A stretch of DNA of 64,000 nucleotides. Source: JAAYDS01 sp012729155 (GTDB lineage Bacteria > Chloroflexota > Anaerolineae > UBA1429). Of the stretch, positions 8,057 to 15,754 are shown piece by piece; position 1 is the first letter of the stretch, and every line of letters begins with the position of its first letter. The position numbers and the translations under genes were made by a program. Below the pieces are notes generated by a model. The model saw only the letters and a program-made list of their open reading frames with translations. It was not told where the DNA came from and searched no databases. The DNA lies in contig DAIPBO010000009.1 in the NCBI GenBank assembly GCA_036774405.1, positions 1-64,000 on the forward strand, read 5' to 3'.

Positions 8057-9100
8057 TTGATATCGTCACGTGAGCGGCTGCTCGCGGCGCTGCGCGGAGA
8101 GCGCGCCGACCGCATCCCTGTGTCACCCTGGGGCCTGGCCAAGGTGCCACGTCAGAGTCCTGCGGGGCAGGCTCTACTCGAGAAGGCCGATCCCTTCATC
8201 GACATCGGCCTCGGCTGCGATGCTGTTGGCGGCCTGGATTGGCGGCCTGAAGTGAGCGTCTCGGGGCCTGTGCGCACGCTACGAGTACGGCTGGCCGATC
8301 GTGATCTGACGGCAGCCTTCACTACGACAGCAGAGACTACGGCAGCCACCGAGTATCTCTGTAAAAACGGTGATGACTTGCGGGCACTCCTCGAGGCGCC
8401 TTACCGTGAGCCGGTACCCGACGCCTCAGCCTACCGTGCGCTGCAGGAGGAGATCGGTGGGCGTGGGCTGGTGATCTTGGGTTTTGGCAACGCGCTCAAC
8501 TACCTGCACGATGCGATGGGGCCCGAGCTCTGTTGTCAACTCTGGGCAGAGCAGCCGGCGCTGCTCATGTGGGCCGCGAGCGTGGCTGCCGAACGGATTC
8601 AGCGAGTGGTGGCCCGTGCCTGTGAAGCCGGCGTGGATTGTGTGCGCATCTATGGCGGCGAGTATGCCAGCGAACTGATGGGGCCACGCGCCTGGAAACA
8701 CCTGGTGATGCCCTTTGACAAGCCCCTGGTGGAGATGGCACATGCCGAAGGGGCGTTGGTGCACTATCACAATCACGGCCGCATGCAGCGTTGGCTGGAG
8801 TGTATTGCTGACCTGGGCGTGGACTCTCTGGACCCTATCGAGCAGCCGCCCTACGGCGATATGACCATGAGCGAGGCTCATCGACGCATCGGCGACCGCG
8901 TCTGTCTGGTGGGAGGCCTCGATGATATGGAAGTGCTCGAAACGCGGCCCTGGACCGAGATCGAGCCACTGGCGCGCGAGCTGCTGAACACCGTGGGCCC
9001 AAAGCGCTTTGTGTTGGGCGGCACTTCATCGAGCCTGTTTGGTGAGCGCGCAGCGCGGCACTTTATCAGGCTGGTTGATCTAGTGATCGAGTATAGCTAG
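8057..9100 (+). CDS. Uroporphyrinogen decarboxylase (UroD)-like family protein
   Basis: The 347-residue protein has the UroD/MtaA fold signature: an opening RERLLAALRGERADRIPVSPWG, a central GLDDMEVLE region and a C-terminal GPKRFVLGGTSSSL. It lacks the HxCG zinc motif of the corrinoid methyltransferase MtaA; the matching place reads YHNHGR. True HemE would normally sit with heme genes, and none are here. The gene instead leads a three-gene unit with a SIS isomerase and a PfkB kinase, so the function is probably in carbon metabolism and remains unknown. The start is TTG with AGGCAGGTGAG upstream. Confidence 0.75.
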   Translation: MISSRERLLAALRGERADRIPVSPWGLAKVPRQSPAGQALLEKADPFIDIGLGCDAVGGLDWRPEVSVSGPVRTLRVRLADRDLTAAFTTTAETTAATEYLCKNGDDLRALLEAPYREPVPDASAYRALQEEIGGRGLVILGFGNALNYLHDAMGPELCCQLWAEQPALLMWAASVAAERIQRVVARACEAGVDCVRIYGGEYASELMGPRAWKHLVMPFDKPLVEMAHAEGALVHYHNHGRMQRWLECIADLGVDSLDPIEQPPYGDMTMSEAHRRIGDRVCLVGGLDDMEVLETRPWTEIEPLARELLNTVGPKRFVLGGTSSSLFGERAARHFIRLVDLVIEYS

Positions 9101-9112
9101 AGGGAGATAGAC

Positions 9113-10186
9113 ATGACCGAGATGACCGAGCGCGGCGCTTTCTCATGGCATGAAATCGTCACTCAGGCGAGTAGCTGGCAGGGGGCGTTAATGGCCGCCA
9201 GCGCCAAGGGCCAGGCCGCCAAAGCTCTGCTGGCCCCCGTCAATCGAGTGCTCTTTATAGGCTGTGGCTCGACGCACTATCTGGCCCAGTTTGCAGCGCC
9301 TTTTTACCAGGTGGTAACGGGCTGTGCCAGCCAGGCCGTGCCCTCGTCCGAACTGCTGCTGCAGACCGAAACGGTGATCGCCCGTGGTGATCGGCCAGCG
9401 GTGGTGGCGCTGTCGCGCTCAGGTGAGACGAGCGAGACGATTATGGCCATGCAAAAGGCAGCTCAGCTTGGCTGCCCGACGCTCACCATCAGCTGCTACG
9501 AGGATGTTGGGCTGGCGCGTGTGTCAGATCTGACCATCGGCATCCCCGAAGGTCGTGAGGAGAGCTTTGCGCAAACGCGCTCGTTCGCTGGCATGTTGGT
9601 GGCAGCGCAGGTGGTGGCTGCGCTTGTGGCGGGGGATGCTGCCCTGTTGACCGAGCTGGGTCGGCTGCCTGGCCTGGCACAGGGCGTCATCTCGCGCGCG
9701 CAGCCGGTGGCACAGCGCTGGGGCGAAGATGAGACGATCAAGCGCATCACGTATCTCGGCTCGGGCTGGGTCTATGGTCTGGCAAGTGAGGCTACGGTCA
9801 AGATGAAGGAGATGTCCCTTTCAATGGCCGAGCCCTATCACTTTATGGAGTTCAGGCATGGGCCCATGTCGCTGGTCGACCAGGAGCATCTCATCGTGGC
9901 GCTGCTCTCAGACAGTGTGCGTGAATATGAGCTGGCTGTGCTCCGCGATCTGAAAGCGCGGGGGGCGCGCGTGCTGGCTGTGAGCAATAGAGTCGATGAT
10001 TTGGCCGAGTTCGACGACGCCTATGCGCTACAGGCTACCGTTGGCGAGCGAGCTCGCCCTGTGCTCTACCTGCCGCTGGTGCAGCTCATGGCCTACTACC
10101 GGTCAATGCATCGAGGGCTGAACCCTGATCGCCCCCGCAACGTGGTGATGGCGATCAAACTCACTGGAACGGAGATGGGCGCATGA
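9113..10186 (+). CDS. Double-SIS-domain sugar-phosphate isomerase/deaminase
   Basis: This 357-residue protein resembles the isomerase half of GlmS without its glutaminase domain. The first SIS domain (about 35-170) has IGCGSTHYLA and the sugar-phosphate loop LSRSGETSETI. The second SIS domain (about 205-340) has YLGSGWVYGLASEATVKMKEM and EFRHGP. Such proteins act on amino sugar phosphates or on fructoselysine/glucoselysine phosphates (AgaS, FrlB, GlmD types). It is followed with a 4-bp ATGA overlap by a PfkB kinase, which fits a pair that phosphorylates and isomerises one sugar. The substrate is not determinable. An alternative ATG lies at 9122. Confidence 0.85.
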   Translation: MTEMTERGAFSWHEIVTQASSWQGALMAASAKGQAAKALLAPVNRVLFIGCGSTHYLAQFAAPFYQVVTGCASQAVPSSELLLQTETVIARGDRPAVVALSRSGETSETIMAMQKAAQLGCPTLTISCYEDVGLARVSDLTIGIPEGREESFAQTRSFAGMLVAAQVVAALVAGDAALLTELGRLPGLAQGVISRAQPVAQRWGEDETIKRITYLGSGWVYGLASEATVKMKEMSLSMAEPYHFMEFRHGPMSLVDQEHLIVALLSDSVREYELAVLRDLKARGARVLAVSNRVDDLAEFDDAYALQATVGERARPVLYLPLVQLMAYYRSMHRGLNPDRPRNVVMAIKLTGTEMGA

Positions 10187-11106
10187 GAGACTATGACTTG
10201 CTGGTCGTTGGCGAGCTCAACCCTGATCTGATCCTCAAGGGCAATGTTGACCCCGAGTTTGGTCAGGTTGAGAAGCTTGTCGATGATTTCACAGTGGCGC
10301 CAGGCGGCTCGAGCTCGATCTTTGCGGCGAGCGCCGCCAAAATGGGCCTCAAGGTGCTCTACGCCAGCCGTGTGGGCGATGATATCTTTGGCCATTACAT
10401 GATCGATGCGTTGCAGGCGATCGGGATCGACACCCGCTATGTCAGAGTAGATCCCGAGATCAAGACCGGCGCCACGGTCATTCTGTCTCGCGGGCAGGAC
10501 CGAGCGATGCTCACCTATCTGGGCTCGCTGAGCGTTATCTCGCGGCGAGACGTCGATCCCGCCTGGTTCTCGCGAGTGCGGCACCTGCATGTTGCCAGTC
10601 CCTTTTTGCTGACGGGGCTGCGCCCGCACATGCCCACCCTGATGCGTGAGGCCAAGGCAGACGGGATGACGGTGTCGCTCGACACCAACTGGGACCCTGA
10701 GGAGTCGTGGCATCTCGACGGCATGTTCGACCATCTCGACGTATTCCTGCCCAATGAGGGTGAGCTCATGGCCATCACGGGCAGGAGCGATCTGGATGCG
10801 GCCATCCAGATGATGGCTCCGCAGGTGCCTGTGCTGGCAGTCAAGCGAGGAGGTGACGGCGCCACCGGCGTGCAGCGTGGGCAGCGCATCGACGTGCCAG
10901 CCTTTCCTGTCGATGTCAAGGATACGACCGGTGCTGGAGATACCTTTGATGGTGGCTTCCTGGCGGCCTGGCTGGCTGGCAAGTCACTTGAGGAGTGCCT
11001 GCGCTTTGGCACGGCTTGTGGCAGTCTGACCACCACCATCCTGGGGGGGTTCAATGGGCAACCCACTTGGGACGAGGCCGAAGCCCATATTCGTGCGCAT
11101 CTCTAG
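10183..11106 (+). CDS. PfkB-family carbohydrate kinase
   Basis: The product is 307 residues, with the ribokinase fold. The N-terminal GELNPDLIL and APGGSSSIFAASAAKMG motifs and the C-terminal catalytic signature DTTGAGDTFDGGF (about residues 246-258, with the base Asp in GAGD) are all present. PfkB enzymes phosphorylate sugars such as ribose, fructose, 2-keto-3-deoxygluconate or tagatose-6-phosphate. Translational coupling to the SIS isomerase through ATGA suggests a shared pathway. A very stable bidirectional terminator follows. Confidence 0.88.
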   Translation: MRDYDLLVVGELNPDLILKGNVDPEFGQVEKLVDDFTVAPGGSSSIFAASAAKMGLKVLYASRVGDDIFGHYMIDALQAIGIDTRYVRVDPEIKTGATVILSRGQDRAMLTYLGSLSVISRRDVDPAWFSRVRHLHVASPFLLTGLRPHMPTLMREAKADGMTVSLDTNWDPEESWHLDGMFDHLDVFLPNEGELMAITGRSDLDAAIQMMAPQVPVLAVKRGGDGATGVQRGQRIDVPAFPVDVKDTTGAGDTFDGGFLAAWLAGKSLEECLRFGTACGSLTTTILGGFNGQPTWDEAEAHIRAHL

Positions 11107-11122
11107 CCGATGTGCGTCCAGT

Positions 11123-11161
11123 GAACAAGAAGGGCGCCCCTTAGGGGCGCCCTTCTTGTTC
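11123..11161. terminator. Long bidirectional terminator
   Basis: An 18-bp perfect stem (11123-11140 with 11144-11161) closes a 3-nt TTA loop. The last base of the right arm is also the last base of the stop codon of the converging uxuA gene. It serves the PfkB operon on one strand and uxuA on the other. Confidence 0.85.
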
Positions 11162-12129
11162 TAGCGCGTCTTTTCGACTGCCTCGATCAGTCCCTTCATA
11201 TAGCCGACAGCGAACAGCCGCCCCCACAGGCTGTATCCAGGGCGGGCGTTGGTGTCGCCTTCGATGGTGGGCACATGATCTGGGCGCATGGGCCCCTCGA
11301 AGCCAGCATCATAGTAGGCACGCATGGCCGCGAACATGTCGGTGTCGCCATCGTCGTGGAACATCTCGCAAAAGTCGGTTGCCAGGCCGTGCAGGTTGCG
11401 GAAATGCGCAAAGAACAGCCTGCCTTGACGACCAAACCTGGTGATGGTCGCTGGCACATCGATGCCCATCTCGGCAAAGCACCCCTGGCAGAAAGTGAGC
11501 CCGTTCGCCGGGCTGGGCACCAGGTCGATCATCCGCTGGAATGCCTCGGGGCTGGTCATGATGCGGGCCATGCCGCGAATGGGCGACAGAGGTGGATCGT
11601 CGGGGTGCATGGCAAGTTTTACACCAGCCTCCTCGGCCACCGGCACCACCGCGCGCAAAAAGTAGCCAAGGGCATCCCAGAGCTGCTCCTCGTCGATCGG
11701 TCCGTAGGGGTTCATTGGCCCGCGCTGCATCAGCTCGTGGTTGTAGCTAGTGGCCAGCGCGTCGCCGCGTACGCGGGTGGTGAACGAAGTGCGCAGCCAG
11801 CCAAAGGCGGCCATCCAGTTGTAACAGATGATGGGGATGCCTACCGCACCCACATTGCGCAACGATTGCTGCCAGTTCTCGATATCCTCATCGCGGCCAT
11901 CAAGCCCGAGTTTGACGCGGTCGCTGATGGGCATGCTCTCGATGACAGACCAGCACAGCCCTGCATCCGATACCTTGCGCTGTTTGACCAAGAGCGACTG
12001 GAAATCCCAGACGCCGGTGCCACCCCCCTCATGGGCTCCCAACGACGTGACGACATCTGTCGCGCCGATCTGGCGCGCCAACCTGAGCGTGCCTTCTTCG
12101 AGATCCGGAAGGACCAGTCCTATGCGCAC
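11161..12129 (-). CDS. uxuA: D-mannonate dehydratase (UxuA family)
   Basis: UxuA removes water from D-mannonate to give 2-keto-3-deoxygluconate in hexuronate breakdown. Recognisable marks are GVKLAMHPDDPPLSPIRG, the metal-ligand region FCQGCFAEMG, FAHFRN, MRPDHVPTIEGD and the end GRLFAVGYMKGL. I chose the GTG at 12129, which has AGGGAGG 7 bp upstream and yields 322 residues starting MRIGLVLPD. A GTG at 12150 would overlap the preceding gene by 10 bp. This form is shorter than the E. coli enzyme (about 394). It lies directly downstream of an enolase-superfamily dehydratase that may act on the same or a related acid. Confidence 0.9.
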   Translation of the reverse strand: MRIGLVLPDLEEGTLRLARQIGATDVVTSLGAHEGGGTGVWDFQSLLVKQRKVSDAGLCWSVIESMPISDRVKLGLDGRDEDIENWQQSLRNVGAVGIPIICYNWMAAFGWLRTSFTTRVRGDALATSYNHELMQRGPMNPYGPIDEEQLWDALGYFLRAVVPVAEEAGVKLAMHPDDPPLSPIRGMARIMTSPEAFQRMIDLVPSPANGLTFCQGCFAEMGIDVPATITRFGRQGRLFFAHFRNLHGLATDFCEMFHDDGDTDMFAAMRAYYDAGFEGPMRPDHVPTIEGDTNARPGYSLWGRLFAVGYMKGLIEAVEKTR

Positions 12130-12140
12130 TTTTCGCCTCC

Positions 12141-13493
12141 CTAACTCCACAGTCTGTCATGAGCGTATTCGTCGTTCCAGGCGTCAGTGGGCGCCCAGAG
12201 CCCTGGATCATCCGAGCTGATATGGGCAGCGATGACCTCGTCATTGAGCGCCTCGATGCCAAGGCCAGGCGCATCGCTCACGGTCACATAGCCCTGGTCG
12301 ACGATTGGCTTGTGTGGGCCGATCACGAGGTCGTCCCACCAGGGCAGGTCTACCGAGTGAACCTCGAGCGCGACAAAGTTCTCGGTGGCCGCTGCGGCAT
12401 GGGCTGCAGCCATGCAGGCGATGGGCGTCTCGGCCATATGGATGGCCATGACGGCCGCGTGCTCTTGCGCCAGATCACCGATCTTTTTGAGTTCATAGAT
12501 GCCGCCACAGGTGAGCACGTCTGGATGCACCACCGTGACGCCCCCCGAAGTGAGTAATGGTACAAAGCCCTCTTTGAGGTAGATGTCTTCACCGGTGCAG
12601 ATGGGTGTATGACACGATTGCGCCAGCCGCGCATACTGCTCGGTGAGTCGCCAGGGCACCATGTCCTCATACCAGGCCAGATTGTACTTGTCGAGGCGTT
12701 GAGCGATCTTGCAGCAGTCCTCGATGCCGATATGGCCAAAGTGATCGCTAGCCAAAGGCACATCGTAGCCGATGACGCTGCGTACATCGGCTACGTACTG
12801 CTCCATCTGGTCAAGCCCCTTTTCGGTAACACGTATGCCGGTGAATTGGTGGGGGATGTTATCCAGATCGTAGCGGCGATTACGCACCTGGCGCTGCTCC
12901 TCGACCGAGGCCCCTGCCGGAGCGTGGCGTGGCGTGTGCCAAAAGGCCTCCAGGTGGCCGAGCGGCGCCGTCAGGGCACCGGGAACATCGCGTAGCATAC
13001 CGATGCCAACGTCCATCTTGAGAAAGGTAAAGCCACGCTCCATGCGCTTCTTGAGCGCCTCGCCCATGGCCTGGCCGGTGTCCTTTCCCTGCACATCGGT
13101 ATCGCAATAGCAGCGGATGCGATCGCGGAACTTGCCGCCGAGCATCTGATACACGGGCACGCCATAGGCCTTGCCAGCCAGGTCCCACAAGGCTACCTCA
13201 AGGCCCGACACGCCGCCGCCCTGCCGGGCATGATAGCCAAACTGTTTGATGCGGCGAAAGATGCGGTCTACATTACAGGGGTTCTCGCCCAAGAGGCGGC
13301 CCTTGAGCATGAGGGCATAGGTCTTGCTGGCGCCGTCGCGCACCTCACCATAGCCCACCAGGCCCTGGTTTGTGTAGACCTTGATCATGGGCCAGCGACC
13401 AACGGTGGCGATGCGGATGTCGGTGATCTTGAGCGCCGAGGGCGATGAATGGGTGTTGACGTGCGCGAGCGTGTGCTCATAGTTGTCAGTCAT
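12141..13493 (-). CDS. Enolase-superfamily sugar-acid dehydratase (mandelate racemase/ManD-like)
   Basis: The 450-residue protein belongs to the mandelate racemase/muconate-lactonising group. The N-terminal capping domain has KVYTNQGLVGYGEVRDGASK. The barrel shows SGLEVALWDLAGKAYGVPVYQMLGGK, metal-site regions DHFGHIG, WYEDMVPW and TGEDIYL, and a C-terminal APGLGIEAL. Members dehydrate acid sugars such as mannonate, gluconate or galactonate. Pairing with uxuA suggests hexonate catabolism. The ATG at 13493 has GGGAGG upstream; extending to 13580 would overlap the divergent dipeptidase gene. The exact substrate is unknown. Confidence 0.85.
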   Translation of the reverse strand: MTDNYEHTLAHVNTHSSPSALKITDIRIATVGRWPMIKVYTNQGLVGYGEVRDGASKTYALMLKGRLLGENPCNVDRIFRRIKQFGYHARQGGGVSGLEVALWDLAGKAYGVPVYQMLGGKFRDRIRCYCDTDVQGKDTGQAMGEALKKRMERGFTFLKMDVGIGMLRDVPGALTAPLGHLEAFWHTPRHAPAGASVEEQRQVRNRRYDLDNIPHQFTGIRVTEKGLDQMEQYVADVRSVIGYDVPLASDHFGHIGIEDCCKIAQRLDKYNLAWYEDMVPWRLTEQYARLAQSCHTPICTGEDIYLKEGFVPLLTSGGVTVVHPDVLTCGGIYELKKIGDLAQEHAAVMAIHMAETPIACMAAAHAAAATENFVALEVHSVDLPWWDDLVIGPHKPIVDQGYVTVSDAPGLGIEALNDEVIAAHISSDDPGLWAPTDAWNDEYAHDRLWS

Positions 13494-13573
13494 AGTGGGG
13501 CCTCCCGGAGCGATCTGTGCCCAGAGTCGAGCGCAGTCGAGGTTGGGCGTGAGCATAGAGAAAGGGAAGGGGC

Positions 13574-14620
13574 ATGTCAAGCGATCAAGACCGAATCGAG
13601 GCGGCGCGCACGTTGCTGCGCCAGCACCTGACGATCGATGGTCATAACGATGCCATCGTGGCGCATGTGCGCCACCACAACAGCAGTCTGGCCGGTCGCC
13701 GCGATGCGGCGCGCCGGCACTCTGGCACTATCTCGTTCGCCTGGGAGCATGAGAATCTGCAGCCGACCGGTAGCTTACAGCTCGATTTGCCCCGCATGCG
13801 CGAGGTCGGGTTGGATATGGGCTTTTTCGCGATCGACGTGACGCCTGCCTTTCCCAACAACCTGGCGTACGCCCTCGATGGGGTGGGCTACTTTCTGAAC
13901 GATGTCGACGGGTGCAGTAATGTGCAGGTGATTCGTTGCGTGACCGACCTGTACGCTGCTCGCGAGCGCGGCGCCGTGGGTGTGTTGCTCGCTATCGAGC
14001 ATGCCGATGCCACGGCGCGTAGCCTCAATGTCCTGCGGGCGCTCTATGAGCTGGGCGTGCGTTCCATCGGGCTGACGCACAATGTCAGCAGTTGGGCGGC
14101 TGATGGTTGTCTACAGGCGCGCGAGGGCGTGGGCCTGACAACGTTCGGCGTTTCGTTGGTGCAAGAGATGAACCGACTGGGCATGATCGTCGATCTGGCC
14201 CATGTCAGCCCTGGAGCCTTTGCTCACGCCATAGAAGTCAGTTCGCGGCCAGTGATCTTTTCGCATGGGAATGCTCGCGCCCTGCGCGACCATCCGCGCA
14301 ACCTCAGTGACGATCAGTTGCGCGCTCTGGCGCGCAATGGCGGGGTGATCGGACTGAGCCTGGTGCGCTACTTTATCGATGATGAGGACAAAGCCTCAGT
14401 AGAGCGCTGGGTCGATCACGCCGTGCACGTCACAGAGGTGGCTGGCATCGAGACGGTTGCGCTCGGAAGCGACTTTGATGGCGGCGGCACCCTGCTGAAC
14501 GACGTCACCGAGCTGCCGCGGCTGGTCGATGCGCTGGCATGTCGTGGATATACTGAGGATGAACTCTTGGCGATACTGGGTGGCAACTGGTTGCGAGTCC
14601 TCAAGGCCACCATCGGGTGA
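13574..14620 (+). CDS. Membrane-dipeptidase-type (M19) zinc peptidase
   Basis: This 348-residue protein matches the renal dipeptidase family. The metal and catalytic residues can be placed in DGHNDAI (His/Asp), AIEHAD (bridging Glu), DLAHVSP and SHGNARAL (His), and GSDFDG (catalytic Asp). The family hydrolyses dipeptides, including those with a C-terminal D-residue, and some beta-lactams. There is no signal peptide, so it is probably cytoplasmic. The start has GGGAAGGGG upstream. It is divergent from the sugar-acid genes, and a short hairpin follows its stop. Confidence 0.9.
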   Translation: MSSDQDRIEAARTLLRQHLTIDGHNDAIVAHVRHHNSSLAGRRDAARRHSGTISFAWEHENLQPTGSLQLDLPRMREVGLDMGFFAIDVTPAFPNNLAYALDGVGYFLNDVDGCSNVQVIRCVTDLYAARERGAVGVLLAIEHADATARSLNVLRALYELGVRSIGLTHNVSSWAADGCLQAREGVGLTTFGVSLVQEMNRLGMIVDLAHVSPGAFAHAIEVSSRPVIFSHGNARALRDHPRNLSDDQLRALARNGGVIGLSLVRYFIDDEDKASVERWVDHAVHVTEVAGIETVALGSDFDGGGTLLNDVTELPRLVDALACRGYTEDELLAILGGNWLRVLKATIG

Positions 14621-14630
14621 AACGATCAAG

Positions 14631-14650
14631 CGGGGCACCACAGTGCCCCG
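14631..14650. terminator. Terminator hairpin between converging genes
   Basis: CGGGGCAC (14631-14638) pairs with 14643-14650 around a CACA loop. It lies between the M19 dipeptidase stop and the stop of the converging radical SAM gene. Confidence 0.65.
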
Positions 14651-14668
14651 CCTAGCTAACGCCGCTGA

Positions 14669-15571
14669 CTAGTTGTGCCGCGCGGGAATGCCGTATGACT
14701 TGGCATGTTCGGTGAGCTCGTCCATGAGGTCGGTTGTCGGACGCTTGAGGTCGCGCGCGCGATAGTCAATGTCCAGGCTGTCGTACTTGCTGGTGGCCAT
14801 CGGGTGGAAGGGCAGCAGCTCATAGTACATCAGGTTGGGAAGCTTGCTGACGAACTCGGCGATTTTGCCAATCTCCTCTTTGTTATCGTTGATACCAGGG
14901 ATGATCGGCGTGCGAATGAGCAATGGTTGCGGCTGCTGGCCCAGTCGGACAGCGTTGGCGAGGATGCGCTCGTTGGGCACGCTGGTGCACTCGCGGTGCT
15001 TGTCCGAGTCCATCACTTTGATGTCCATCATCACGATGTCTACCACTGGCAAGATGGCCTCGACCCGCTCCCAGGGAAAGTTTGCAGCGGTCTCGATGGC
15101 GGTCTGAATACCCTCGCGGCGGCACCCTTCGAGGATGTCATACGAGAACTCGAGCTGCAGCAGCGGCTCGCCACCAGACAGCGTGACCCCGCCCTCTGAC
15201 GTCTCATAGAAGGCCTTGTCGCGCATGATCTCTTGGAGCACCTCTTCGTGGGTTTTTACCTCGCCCACGAGCACCAGCGCCTCGGAGAAGCAGTTGTCAG
15301 CGCACAGGCCGCAGCCAGTGCATAGCTCGCGCTTGAACACATGAACGTCATCAACCATGACGTGTGCACCTACAGGGCATACCCGGAAGCATGCTCCGCA
15401 AGCGATGCAGCGCTCGGGAAAGAACTGGATCTCGGGCTTTGGCGCCAGAGTCTCGGGGTTATGGCACCAAAAGCAGCGCAGATTGCACCCCTTGAGAAAG
15501 ACGGTTGTCCGGATACCAGGACCGTCGTGAATGGAGAATCGCTGAATGTTGGTGATGACGCCTTCCGACAT
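14669..15571 (-). CDS. Glycyl-radical enzyme activating protein (radical SAM)
   Basis: The 300-residue protein has the radical SAM cluster motif GCNLRCFWC (CxxxCxxC), preceded by the PFL-activase phrase FSIHDGPGIRTTVFLKG. Two inserted ferredoxin-like 4Fe-4S sites follow (CIACGACFRVC and CTGCGLCADNC), then TLSGGEPLLQ. Such enzymes use S-adenosylmethionine to place a glycyl radical on a partner enzyme under anoxic conditions. The two extra clusters point to activases of the glycerol/diol dehydratase, benzylsuccinate or choline lyase type rather than PflA itself. No glycyl-radical enzyme is encoded in the window. The ATG at 15571 was chosen because residues before it resemble no family member. 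Confidence 0.9.
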   Translation of the reverse strand: MSEGVITNIQRFSIHDGPGIRTTVFLKGCNLRCFWCHNPETLAPKPEIQFFPERCIACGACFRVCPVGAHVMVDDVHVFKRELCTGCGLCADNCFSEALVLVGEVKTHEEVLQEIMRDKAFYETSEGGVTLSGGEPLLQLEFSYDILEGCRREGIQTAIETAANFPWERVEAILPVVDIVMMDIKVMDSDKHRECTSVPNERILANAVRLGQQPQPLLIRTPIIPGINDNKEEIGKIAEFVSKLPNLMYYELLPFHPMATSKYDSLDIDYRARDLKRPTTDLMDELTEHAKSYGIPARHN

Positions 15572-15678
15572 GTTCGCCCCACTTTGCTTGAGATGATGCG
15601 GGGACGTGCCCCCGCTGACCGAAAGCCTCGTCATGGTAAGGCCGCTGTAACAGACTGTCAAATAGCCGCCGGAGCTCA

Positions 15679-15706
15679 TTGTGAAAATGTCACTCTGCAC
15701 TATAAT
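15679..15706 (+). promoter_or_regulatory. Promoter for the ABC exporter gene
   Basis: TTGTGA (15679-15684) and TATAAT (15701-15706) are 16 bp apart, about 30-50 bp upstream of the exporter start. The intergenic region is 183 bp and separates divergent genes. Confidence 0.6.
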
Positions 15707-15754
15707 GAGGGTTGACGTCTGCTGGGAGGTGAGGTTCTGAAAACGCTACTTTTT

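Noticed and set aside
11275..12144. Open frame of 289 codons opposite uxuA
   Set aside because: Antisense to a recognised UxuA with intact motifs; no domain recognised.
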